A DNA stretch of 32,306 nucleotides from Chloroflexota bacterium (GTDB lineage: Bacteria > Chloroflexota > Anaerolineae > Aggregatilineales > Phototrophicaceae), in assembly GCA_026707745.1 (NCBI GenBank), contig JAPOWG010000097.1, forward strand, positions 1 through 32,306. The letters run 5' to 3'. This document shows positions 15,926-24,260 of this stretch, one piece after another. How positions within the stretch are numbered: the first letter of the stretch is position 1; the number at the start of each line of letters is the position of its first letter. Under the pieces are notes generated by a model that saw only the letters and a program-made list of their open reading frames with translations, was not told the DNA's origin and did not search any database. The position numbers and the translations under genes were made by a program.

Positions 15926-16996
15926 ATGTCCAATTCGCTGAATCAGCAGAACAAGGAGATAGTGTGGGACTATTGGCAGAAACTCAATCACGTCGGCGTC
16001 GAAAACGTGCCGGCCGTGATACGTGACGCTGTGCATGACGATGTCGACTGGAACGGCTCGGCGCCCATTGATCGGATTGTCGGCGCTGAAGGCTTGACCT
16101 CCGATTTCTGGTTGCCATTGCTGCATTCTTTCCCGGATCTCAAACGCGCGCCCTATGTCTTTATGGGCGGGGTCGAAAGCGGCCTGTCCGACTGGGCTGG
16201 CGAACCGGGCAGCGAATGGGTTAGCGGCTGCGGCTATCTCACCGGCAGCTTCGTAAATGATTGGCTAGGCATCCCCGCGACTGGCAAGAAGACCAATATC
16301 TGGTTCGGACAGTTCTATTTGATGCGCGAGGGCAAAATCGCCGAAAGTTATGTTCAGTACGATGTTTTGGCTGTCATGCGCCAGGCGGGTTATCAAGTAC
16401 TGCCGCCGGCGCCCGGCGCGGAGGGCGGGAAAGTTCCCGGACCCGTTGCCAAAGACGGGGTGCTTTTGATGGAGCAAGACCCGCTGGAATCGCGCAAGAG
16501 CCTGCAACTTGTAGAAGCGATGGGCAAGGGCTTGATGCGTTACGTGCGGGGCCGCGACGGCGGCGATATGAGTCGCATGGAGCAGGACAAGTACTGGCAC
16601 CAAGACATGAAATGGTACGGACCGAGCGGCATCGGCGGCTGCTTCACGCTGGAAGAATTTGAAGACTTCCATCAGCGCAATTGGCTACACGGCTTTGGCG
16701 ACCGCCACCTGGACATGGATCGCGGCGGGCGCAGCATGGGTTTCGTCGGCGAAGGCAAATACGCCTGCGGCGGCGTCTGGGACACATACTTCTCATATAA
16801 CAATGGCGATTACGCCGGAATCCCGGCCACGGGCAAGCTCATGACCATGCGCGATTTCGACTGGTGGAAACGCGAAGGGGACTACTTGATTGAAAACTGG
16901 GTGCCTATCGATATGATCGACCTGTGCCGCCAGATGGGCGTCGACTTGATGGAGCGGCTACGCTCGCAGGTTGAAGAGCGCAAGAGGAAGGGATAG
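15926..16996 (+). CDS. Tandem SnoaL-like (ester cyclase / NTF2-fold) protein
   Basis: A 356-residue protein made of two SnoaL-like domains. Each carries the family signature near its end: DWLGIPATGKKTNIWFGQF...GKIAESYVQYD (GIPATGK at 115-121) and YAGIPATGKLMTMRDFDWW...YLIENWVPIDMI (298-304). SnoaL-like proteins have a cone-shaped NTF2 fold. Some are polyketide cyclases, but most in bacterial catabolic clusters have unknown hydratase or isomerase-type roles. The ATG follows a good ribosome-binding site (GGGAAGAG). No signal peptide is present, so it is cytosolic. As last gene of the importer run it may act on the imported compound. The intramolecular duplication is clear; the reaction is unknown. 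Confidence 0.82.
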   Translation: MSNSLNQQNKEIVWDYWQKLNHVGVENVPAVIRDAVHDDVDWNGSAPIDRIVGAEGLTSDFWLPLLHSFPDLKRAPYVFMGGVESGLSDWAGEPGSEWVSGCGYLTGSFVNDWLGIPATGKKTNIWFGQFYLMREGKIAESYVQYDVLAVMRQAGYQVLPPAPGAEGGKVPGPVAKDGVLLMEQDPLESRKSLQLVEAMGKGLMRYVRGRDGGDMSRMEQDKYWHQDMKWYGPSGIGGCFTLEEFEDFHQRNWLHGFGDRHLDMDRGGRSMGFVGEGKYACGGVWDTYFSYNNGDYAGIPATGKLMTMRDFDWWKREGDYLIENWVPIDMIDLCRQMGVDLMERLRSQVEERKRKG

Positions 16997-17030
16997 GCAA
17001 GTTGTCAATGGCAGTCGAGCCAGGGGCACT

Positions 17031-18077
17031 TTAGTCTACCCTGATCTGCATTACCACTTTGCCGAAGTGATCGTGTTCTTCCAGAATGCGATGTCCCTCG
17101 TGGATTTGTGACAGGGGAAGAACGGTGTCGATCACCGGTCGCAGCAAGCCTTGGTCAGCCAAATCAAGCACGGTGACCAGTTCGTTGTAGGTAGCGCCGT
17201 TGGCGCCGAGAATGCTCAGTTGTCGGTGATAGATCTGGGGGATCGCCAGTTCGAATTGCCGGCCGGAATGCGACCCGCAGGCCACCATGCGTCCGTTGCG
17301 CGCCAGGGTCCGCAATGAATCGGCCCAGGTTTTGCCGCCGACGTTGTCCTGCACGACGTCGACGCCGCGCCCGTTTGTGGCGTCGATGACCTGATCAACC
17401 CAATCTTCGTCGTGATAGTTGACGACGTGGTCCGCGCCCAGTTCCAGCGCTTTGCGGGACTTGTCGGCTGTTGAGGTGCTGGCGATCACCTTGGCGCCGG
17501 CATACTTGGCGATCTGAATGCCCAGGCTGGCAACACCGCCGCCCGCGCCCGGGATGAAGACGGTCTCGCCAGCAGCCAAGCCCGCCACGGCAATCAACAT
17601 GTGCCAAGCGGTAGCCGCGACGACTGGCAGCGCCGCCACTTCTATATGATTGAGATTTTTCGGTTTTGGGATCAGATTGCGCGCCGGCACGACGACGTAC
17701 TCGGCCAGGCCGCCGTTGATGTGCTCGCCGATGATCCGATGACTCGGACATACGGTCACGTCCCCTCCCCGGCAGAATTCGCAGTCGCCGCAGGTGACTA
17801 GCGAGTACACGGTTGCTTCGTCGCCCGCTTGCCAGCCAGACACGTCCGCGCCGACCGCGTCCAGCTCGCCGCTGATATCGACGCCCGTCGTCATCGGCAG
17901 CGGGATCGCCCCGAACTGGGGTCCCCTGCGTATGCCCACATCCAGCCAATTGAGCGCGCAGGCATGCACCTTTAGACGCGCTTCCTCCGCCGATGGTTGC
18001 GGGATGGGCACCTGCTCCAACCGGAGGACATCTCTGTCACCGTGCTCGTGTATGACAGCCGCAAGCATCTCCCTCAT
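17031..18077 (-). CDS. Medium-chain dehydrogenase/reductase (alcohol dehydrogenase / quinone oxidoreductase type)
   Basis: A 348-residue MDR protein. The GroES-like N-terminal domain has HACALNWLDVGIRRG and a structural-zinc lobe with four cysteines (VTCGDCEFCRGGDVTVC). The Rossmann motif is IPGAGGGVASLGIQIAKYAG, followed by ELGADHVVNYHDEDW. The usual catalytic GHE motif is replaced by TGVDISG, as in quinone-oxidoreductase-like members, so the catalytic zinc is doubtful although the structural zinc should bind. It would use NAD(P)H to reduce or oxidise a carbonyl or alcohol. I chose the ATG at 18077, preceded by GGAAGGA; an in-frame ATG at 18101 is less well placed. It is 54 bp downstream of the membrane-protein array on the same strand and convergent with the SnoaL gene. 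Confidence 0.88.
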   Translation of the reverse strand: MREMLAAVIHEHGDRDVLRLEQVPIPQPSAEEARLKVHACALNWLDVGIRRGPQFGAIPLPMTTGVDISGELDAVGADVSGWQAGDEATVYSLVTCGDCEFCRGGDVTVCPSHRIIGEHINGGLAEYVVVPARNLIPKPKNLNHIEVAALPVVAATAWHMLIAVAGLAAGETVFIPGAGGGVASLGIQIAKYAGAKVIASTSTADKSRKALELGADHVVNYHDEDWVDQVIDATNGRGVDVVQDNVGGKTWADSLRTLARNGRMVACGSHSGRQFELAIPQIYHRQLSILGANGATYNELVTVLDLADQGLLRPVIDTVLPLSQIHEGHRILEEHDHFGKVVMQIRVD

Positions 18078-18131
18078 TGTGACGTTCCTTCCCAACTCCA
18101 TTTTGCTCGTCGCGCAACTGTGTGCGACAGC

Positions 18132-20753
18132 TTATTGCTCAATGACAAGGGTGCCCAGTAGCACGCGCGCGTCAGTAAAAGGCCTTCCATCCGCGTCGGT
18201 CGCCGGCACTCGTTCCTGATCTCGTGTACGATAGAGCCCGGTGAAGACTTGATAGTGACCAGGCGCCAGATCAGCCGGGAGCGGGACCTGCCAGGTTTCG
18301 CTGTCGGCGAGCCCGCTGTACCAGAGACGGGTCGGCAAACGCGGCCCCAGCGGTTCTTGATCGTAGACAAACCAGGCGTCACTCTCTACGCGCCCCAAAT
18401 GCAGATATTGCACATGGTCTTCGCGGCCATTTTCGCTGCTTTGCCAGGCAAATGGAATAACCAGGTTTTCTCCGGGTCGCGCGACGTTGGGCAGGTCAAC
18501 TGCGCCGAGCGAAAATCCGTTTTCGAACTGGGCGAGAGGCGGGGTCGACGGCGCCGGCGAATTGGCCGGCAAGACCAGTTCGCCCAGCAGTAATTGTGTT
18601 TCGTTCAGGAGATTGAGATCGCTGGAGAGGACCTTTTGACGCAGAAACTCACTGTTGATATCTTGCCAGAGCGTCAGTACCACCGAAAGCGCGCGATTGG
18701 GCGCTGTCCCCGGCGGGATTTCAACCTCCATCCACTGGCGATAAACATGGCTATAGCCTGGGGCAGAGAGCAAGCCAACCTGACGACTCACGTGCCTGTC
18801 ACGGCTGGCGACGGAGTCGCCGCTAACCTGGTCAACCAGGTGCACTGAAAAGCCCTTCCCGATATAATCGCGTCGCTTGGCAGACGGATAAAGCCGGAGG
18901 ACGTAAGCTCCTTCTTTGTTGTCAATGCGGTAGCCATGTAAGCGCACCCCTGCCTCGAACTGTATGGAGGCGGGCTCTGCCAAGAGTCGGAGCTCTAGGT
19001 GAGGGATAAAAGTATTGTGGACAAGCAAGAAAATCCAAAGCGCTGGCAAGGCGTACAGGGCGCGCCGGAGGCGCGGCTTTGGCGTCGGAACTGCCAGGGA
19101 AAAATGGCCAAGCACCCCAAGCAACACCAGCCAGATGCCCAGAAACTCAAGAGATTCTTCGTAGTTATGAGGCCATAGGCAGCCGTAGAGCGGCAAAAGG
19201 CCCAAACGGTCACATAACGGCCCCCGCCCATTTAGCAATATGCCGCCTATCGCGCTCGCTCCTAGACCGGTCAGCAGGCACAAGTGCCATATCCGCGCGC
19301 GCCGCGGCGAACGAAACGCCAGAATCGCCGTTGCCAGGGCCACCAACGCGCCGAGCGCGGCGTAGTATCCCTCCCAATTTGCGATACCTTCGTGAAAGCT
19401 AACGTATTCGTCCCAGGCTAGAAACAAAAAAAGCAGACCGATCCCGCCCAGGTAGAGACGCTGTGGGGCAGATCGTGCCTTAGCAAGCCAGCCTGTCAAC
19501 AGCGCAACGCCCGCGACTAACGCCAATTGCGTGGACGCAAGGGTACTGGGAATGTTCCATTCTTGATCCAAACTCCAGAGCCATATCTCGAATTTCGATG
19601 CAGGCCGGAGGCCGATGGACAGCATGATCACTATTATCTGCGCCGCCAGCATGGCGCTTGCCAGTCGCGCATAAGGCGCCGCCAGATGTGGAATCAGCCT
19701 CCAGTAACTGACTAGTCCAACCGGGACATAAAGCGCGAAGAGAAAGGCGAAGATCAATTTCTCGTTTGAAACTGCGAATTCGCTGCTGTTGAATTGCTCC
19801 CTACTCCACCGCGCGGACGATATGACCGGCTCGGCCAGTTCGCCCAAGCCAACCCGCCTTTCGTCCAGTAGTTGCTGGTCGTTCACGACAGTCTCCCGGG
19901 GCACGCCCGCCTCGAATTGAAGCGACGCGGGCTCGTCCCGAAGCCGGACCGCGAATTGCGGTAGCAGTGAATGCGAGGAGAACAGGAAGGCCGAAAGAAT
20001 CGGCAATACATAAAGGATAAGCCGGGTGCGGGGCCGTAGCGTCGGCGCCGCGTCGGAAAAGTGACCAAGCATGGCAACCAGTGTCAGCCAGTTACCGACA
20101 AACTCTAGGGTTTCTTCCAGGAAACGGAATTGCAGACATTCGTAGACGCGAGCGATTCCGAAGGGACCGCAGTATTCCGGAAAACCATCCACCACGATGC
20201 CGCCCAGCGCAGTAAGAGAGAGACCTGCGAGCAGGCATAAATACCAGATTCGCGCGCGTCTGGGCGAGTGCATGGCGACTGCGATCGTTGCCACCACAAT
20301 GGCCGCGCCGAATAGAATATATGGTTCTTTTATCTCGCTACTATCTAACAATTGCCAGTCGAAAAAATCGTCCAGCCCGATATACGGGAAAACCAGTCCG
20401 ATCCCGAGCAGATAAAGACGCTGCCATGCCGAGCGCCCCACCGCAAGCCAGGCCGTCACCAGCGCGACGACACCGACCAGCGCTAGTTGCGTGGACGCAA
20501 GCGTCGACGGGATATTCCTGGCATGATCCAGCTTCCACAGCCACTGCTCAAAAACCGATTCAGATTGGATTTCGAGCGACAGCACAATCACGAGTATCTG
20601 TGCTACGAGAAAGCCACTCGCTAGCCGCTTGGAGACGGGTGACAAGCGAGGGATCAGCCAGCGATATGCTATTAGGCAAACCGGGACATAGATCAAGAGG
20701 ACGAAGATGCGATTCAATGACTCGCCTGAACCTAACAAATCAGGAGCATCCAT
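18132..20753 (-). CDS. Array member 5: double-module membrane protein (fusion of two paralogues)
   Basis: An 873-residue protein of unknown function made of two copies of the array module. Copy A (about 1-285) has eight predicted helices but almost no extracellular domain; only a short piece (LLDERRVGLGELAEP) of it remains. Copy B (about 322-873) is complete: helices, then a beta-rich C-terminal domain ending with DLAPGHYQVFTGLYRTRDQE. Copy B keeps the motif DEYVSFHE (D448, E449, H454, E455) after helix 4; in copy A it is DDFF without the His. Both copies have the outer Cys pair (C195/C206 and C514/C525) and EE-x2-E in helix 7. I chose the ATG at 20753, matching the paralogues; a TTG at 20762 is also open. 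It starts 15 bp after array member 4. The fusion scar is described separately. Confidence 0.85.
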   Translation of the reverse strand: MDAPDLLGSGESLNRIFVLLIYVPVCLIAYRWLIPRLSPVSKRLASGFLVAQILVIVLSLEIQSESVFEQWLWKLDHARNIPSTLASTQLALVGVVALVTAWLAVGRSAWQRLYLLGIGLVFPYIGLDDFFDWQLLDSSEIKEPYILFGAAIVVATIAVAMHSPRRARIWYLCLLAGLSLTALGGIVVDGFPEYCGPFGIARVYECLQFRFLEETLEFVGNWLTLVAMLGHFSDAAPTLRPRTRLILYVLPILSAFLFSSHSLLPQFAVRLRDEPASLQFEAGVPRETVVNDQQLLDERRVGLGELAEPVISSARWSREQFNSSEFAVSNEKLIFAFLFALYVPVGLVSYWRLIPHLAAPYARLASAMLAAQIIVIMLSIGLRPASKFEIWLWSLDQEWNIPSTLASTQLALVAGVALLTGWLAKARSAPQRLYLGGIGLLFLFLAWDEYVSFHEGIANWEGYYAALGALVALATAILAFRSPRRARIWHLCLLTGLGASAIGGILLNGRGPLCDRLGLLPLYGCLWPHNYEESLEFLGIWLVLLGVLGHFSLAVPTPKPRLRRALYALPALWIFLLVHNTFIPHLELRLLAEPASIQFEAGVRLHGYRIDNKEGAYVLRLYPSAKRRDYIGKGFSVHLVDQVSGDSVASRDRHVSRQVGLLSAPGYSHVYRQWMEVEIPPGTAPNRALSVVLTLWQDINSEFLRQKVLSSDLNLLNETQLLLGELVLPANSPAPSTPPLAQFENGFSLGAVDLPNVARPGENLVIPFAWQSSENGREDHVQYLHLGRVESDAWFVYDQEPLGPRLPTRLWYSGLADSETWQVPLPADLAPGHYQVFTGLYRTRDQERVPATDADGRPFTDARVLLGTLVIEQ
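19791..19803 (-). other. Fossil ribosome-binding site and start codon inside a coding frame
   Basis: On the minus strand TAGGGAGC (19796-19803) is followed by AATTCAACAGC. In array member 2 the true start reads TAGGAGCATATGAACAGC. The former start codon now reads TTC (19791-19793), and the residues on both sides still align with paralogues: FNSSEFAVSNE with the N-terminus MNSGELLLSNE, and SARWSREQ with the upstream reading VARWRKAS of array member 4. This marks where a separate gene once began. Confidence 0.65.
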
Positions 20754-20768
20754 AGGTTCCAATTTCGA

Positions 20769-22502
20769 TTATGGCGGTGCGCTTCGAATGGTCACATATC
20801 CCAATGGCACGCGCGCATCGACAAATGGCCTTCCCTCCGCGTCGGTAACCGACACCCGCTCGTGATCGCGCATACGATAGAGCCCGGTAAAGGCTTGGTA
20901 TCGCCCGAGCGTGAGATCGGCCGGGAGCGGCACTTGCCAAGTTTCGCTGTCGGCGAATCCGCTGTACCAGAGCCGGGTGGGCAAGCGCGGCCCCAGCGGT
21001 TCTTGATCGTAAACAAACCAGGCGCCACTCTCAACCCCTTCCGCGCTCCCCCCCTCTCCAGGTGGGGATACATAGCCCAAATGTAGATATTGCGCATGGT
21101 CTTCGAGGCCATTTTCGCTGCTGCGCCAGGCAAATGAAATAACCAGGTTCTCGCCGGATTGAGCGCGTTCGGGCAGGTCAACTGCGCCGAGCGCAAATCC
21201 GTTGGCAAATTGAGCAAGCGGGGCGGTCGACGATGCCGGTGAATCGGCCGGCAAGACCAGTTCGCCCAGGACGACTTGTGTTTCGCTCAGGAGTTTGAGA
21301 TCGCTGGAGAGGACCTTCATTTGTTCATACGCGCCGTTATTCTTGCGCCAGAGCGTTAACACAACCCAAAGCGCGCGGTTGGCTGGCGTTGTGGGCGGAA
21401 TCTCAATCGCTACATACTCACGGTAAATGGGCTCATATTGACCACCGAATATCAGTATTTCAAACTGCGGACGCACTAACTCGTTGCGGCTGACGAAGGA
21501 TTCTCCGCTCGCCTGGTCGACCAGATGAACGGAATAACCCACTTCTCTACGACCGATATGATTCCAGTCCCAGGCAGTAGCAGTCGCATAGAGTCGGAGA
21601 ATGAATGGCCCTCGCCCCTCACTGTCGATACGATAGCCCTTCAATTGAATTCTCTTGTCAAACTTCACCGCTGCCGACTGCGCCAAGAGTTGCATTTCAA
21701 ATCGGGGGATGAGGAGAATAAGAAAGATCAAACCTATCCAGATTACCGGCAATGCATAGGGTACGCGCTGGACGCGCGCTGATGACGTCCGCGTCGCGTC
21801 GGAAAAATGCCCGAGCATGGCGACCAGCGAGAGCCATATGCCCAAGAATTCGATGATCTCCTCAGGGATCCTGTAGTCAAGGCAATCTTCCAGACGTATA
21901 AAACCCAAGTTGCTGCAGAATGGCGGCAAATCATCAACGACTACAGCGGCAATTGCAACTAGCGCAAGACCAGTCAGAAGGCACAAATGCCATATCCTTG
22001 CGCGTCGAGACGCACGCAGCGCCAACACAATCGTTGCCAGTACAATCGCCGCGCCAAGTATCGAAACGTTTATCTTCCAGGTTCTGGAAGATCCGAGGTC
22101 TTTCCAGGCGAAAAACTCGTCGAGCGCCAGGTATAGGAATGACACGCCGAGCCCTGCCAGGTACAGACGAAACATTGCCGGTCGCGCTCGGGCAAGCGAG
22201 GCTGTCAATAGCGCCAGACTACCGGCCAGCGCTAATTGTGCAGACGAGAATGTCGACGGAATGTTAAATTCCCGATCCAAAGCCCAGAGCCTCTCCTCGA
22301 AGATTGAAGTCGGCTGGATTATTTCCGACAGCGCCACAACTAGCATCTGCAGAGCCAGCATGCCAATCCCAAGGCCTCTGGCTGATGGCGACATCCCTGG
22401 GAACAGCAGCCTGGCGCTAATCAAACAGAGCGGAACATACGCAATAACAAGAAAGATGCGTATGAATGACTCGTTTGAAAGTAGCAACTCGCCGCTATTC
22501 AT
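20769..22502 (-). CDS. Array member 4: membrane protein with extracellular beta-rich domain
   Basis: A 577-residue member of the unrecognised array family. Eight helices lie in residues about 13-265. Positive charges (ARGLG, RARPAMFR, RASRRAR, SARVQR) fall in loops 1-2, 3-4, 5-6 and 7-8, predicting both ends outside. Residues about 266-577 form the extracellular domain. The conserved Cys pair is C196/C207; helix 7 has PEEIIEFLGIW. After helix 4 it has LDEFFAWKD, so the His-Glu of the HE class is missing. Residues about 477-489 (VSPPGEGGSAEG) are encoded by a 38-bp repeat inserted in frame. The start is the ATG at 22502, with GGAGGA 9-14 bases upstream; an in-frame GTG at 22529 is not supported. 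Function unknown; a surface role is inferred. Confidence 0.83.
   Translation of the reverse strand: MNSGELLLSNESFIRIFLVIAYVPLCLISARLLFPGMSPSARGLGIGMLALQMLVVALSEIIQPTSIFEERLWALDREFNIPSTFSSAQLALAGSLALLTASLARARPAMFRLYLAGLGVSFLYLALDEFFAWKDLGSSRTWKINVSILGAAIVLATIVLALRASRRARIWHLCLLTGLALVAIAAVVVDDLPPFCSNLGFIRLEDCLDYRIPEEIIEFLGIWLSLVAMLGHFSDATRTSSARVQRVPYALPVIWIGLIFLILLIPRFEMQLLAQSAAVKFDKRIQLKGYRIDSEGRGPFILRLYATATAWDWNHIGRREVGYSVHLVDQASGESFVSRNELVRPQFEILIFGGQYEPIYREYVAIEIPPTTPANRALWVVLTLWRKNNGAYEQMKVLSSDLKLLSETQVVLGELVLPADSPASSTAPLAQFANGFALGAVDLPERAQSGENLVISFAWRSSENGLEDHAQYLHLGYVSPPGEGGSAEGVESGAWFVYDQEPLGPRLPTRLWYSGFADSETWQVPLPADLTLGRYQAFTGLYRMRDHERVSVTDAEGRPFVDARVPLGYVTIRSAPP
21036..21073 (-). repeat. 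In-frame 38-bp repeat insertion, copy in array member 4
   Basis: The 38 bases match 24531-24568 in array member 2 at 35 positions, including the shared run CGCTCCCCCCCTCT on the plus strand. Members 3 and 5 go straight from HLG to ESGAW or ESDAW at this point, and member 1 has the equivalent HFGREETGEW. The sequence is therefore an insertion that adds VSPP-EGGS-EG without shifting frame. Confidence 0.75.
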
Positions 22503-22579
22503 CGACGCTTTCCTCCATCGCGCGACCAAATCTCGTTGTCAATGGCGAACTTGACGGATCATCGCCAGCCGGGCTCAGA

Positions 22580-24244
22580 TTAGCTTGCCCCGATGATCAG
22601 ATTGCCCAACGGCACGCGGGCATTGATAAACGGTGTTCCATCCGAGTCGCTGGCTTGCACTCGTTCCTGGTCCCGCGTACGATAAAGCCCGGTGAAGACT
22701 TGATATAGACCGGGCGCAAGATCGGCCGGGAGCGGCACACGCCAGGTTTCGCTGTCGCTAAGGCCGCGGTACCAGAGCCGGGTGGGCAAGCGCGGGCCAA
22801 GTGGTTCTTGATCGTAGACAAACCAGGCGCCACTCTCCGTGTGCCCCAAATGCAGGTATTGCACGTGGTCTTCGCGGCCATTTTCGTCGCTGCGCCAAGC
22901 AAATGGAATAACCAGGTTTTCGCCGGGTCGCGCGCGTTCTGGCAGGTCCACTGCGCCGAGCGAGAATCCGTTTTCGAAATGGGCGAGAGGCGGGGTCATC
23001 GGCGTCGGCGAATCGGCAGGCAAGACCAGTTCGGCCAGCAGCACCTGCGCTTCGCCCAGGAGTTTGAGATCGCTGGAGAGTACGCGGTCGTAAACGATTT
23101 GCTCATCCTCTTTGTGCCAAAGCGTCAGCACAACCCGCAGCGCGTGGTTGGTCGGTGTCCCTGGCGGAAAGCGAATGCGTTTCCACTGTCGATAAACGGG
23201 CACATGTCCCGGCGCCAGATAGAATTCGAGTCGGCGATAGGCATGTGTATTGCGGCTAATGATAGATTCCCCGGTGATCTGGTCGACGAGGTGAATGGAA
23301 TATCCCAGCCCGTTATAATCCCAGCGCTCTGGAGACAAAAAGAGACGGACAGTGAAATTGCTCTTTCTTTTGTCGATGTGGTAGGAATGCAGACCCGTGC
23401 CCGACTCGAAGGCTACGGCTGCGGGTTCTCCGCCTACCTGGCGCGCAATGGGCCAAATGGGCGCGCTTGGAACAATTAAGACGATCCAAAGCGCTGGCAT
23501 CAGATACAGCGCCTTGATTATGCGCTTTGAGGGTGGCGACGCACCTGAAAAATGGCCCAGTAACGCGACCAGCGTGAGCCAGATGCCTAAAAATTCAAGG
23601 ATTTCTTCCAAATCCCACACCGTGTTACGCGGGCACTGGTTGATGTAAAGCAAACCATAATCGCCACAGAGGCTCCCATACACTTCGACATGGATTGCGC
23701 CAGCGGCGCTTATTGCCAGGCCGCCCAGCAGGCAGGCGTGCCATTTCCAGGATCGTCGCGGCGAGAGCGCGGCCACAAGCAGCGTTCCCAAGACAACAGC
23801 GGCTCCAACACGAATGTAGTAATCCCAACCTATCCGATATTCATGCAACGTGAAGAATTCATCGTAGGCCAGAAAAAGGAATATTAGACCGATACCAACC
23901 AGATAGATGCGATACCAAACGGGGCGCTTGCCAGCGAGCCAGGCTGTCAGAAAGGCAACGCCACCCGCCAGAGCCAATTGCGTCGAAGCGAGCGTAGCCG
24001 CCACATTCCATTCTCGATGGAGGTCCCACAGCCATAGGTAAAAGCTTGAAGATGATTCAATGTACAGCGCATTGAAGATTGTCAGCAGCTGCGCTGCCAG
24101 CATGACGCTTACCAGGCGCTTGGCCACTGTTGACAGGTCCGGCATGAACCAACGGTAAATGATGAAGCCGGTCAGCGCGTACAAGCTTGGGAAAATGATG
24201 CGAGTGAGTGTCTCGACCGTTACGTGAAGTGGACTGCCCTCCAT
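22580..24244 (-). CDS. Array member 3: membrane protein with extracellular beta-rich domain
   Basis: A 554-residue array member. Helices occupy about 12-260, followed by an extracellular domain (about 261-554). It belongs to the HE class: YDEFFTLHEYRIGWDYY gives D128, E129, H134 and E135 at the outer end of helix 4. The outer-loop Cys pair is C193/C204, and helix 7 carries DLEEILEFLGIW. The C-terminal segment TRLWYRGLSDSETWRVPL and DLAPGLYQVFTGLYRTRDQE are nearly identical to member 5, also at DNA level, although the N-terminal helices are much more different. It has no repeat insertion. The ATG at 24244 is preferred, with a G-run 9-13 bases upstream; a TTG at 24253 is open. It starts 16 bp after the end of member 2. 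Confidence 0.83.
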   Translation of the reverse strand: MEGSPLHVTVETLTRIIFPSLYALTGFIIYRWFMPDLSTVAKRLVSVMLAAQLLTIFNALYIESSSSFYLWLWDLHREWNVAATLASTQLALAGGVAFLTAWLAGKRPVWYRIYLVGIGLIFLFLAYDEFFTLHEYRIGWDYYIRVGAAVVLGTLLVAALSPRRSWKWHACLLGGLAISAAGAIHVEVYGSLCGDYGLLYINQCPRNTVWDLEEILEFLGIWLTLVALLGHFSGASPPSKRIIKALYLMPALWIVLIVPSAPIWPIARQVGGEPAAVAFESGTGLHSYHIDKRKSNFTVRLFLSPERWDYNGLGYSIHLVDQITGESIISRNTHAYRRLEFYLAPGHVPVYRQWKRIRFPPGTPTNHALRVVLTLWHKEDEQIVYDRVLSSDLKLLGEAQVLLAELVLPADSPTPMTPPLAHFENGFSLGAVDLPERARPGENLVIPFAWRSDENGREDHVQYLHLGHTESGAWFVYDQEPLGPRLPTRLWYRGLSDSETWRVPLPADLAPGLYQVFTGLYRTRDQERVQASDSDGTPFINARVPLGNLIIGAS

Positions 24245-24260
24245 CAGCGCCAAACCCCCT

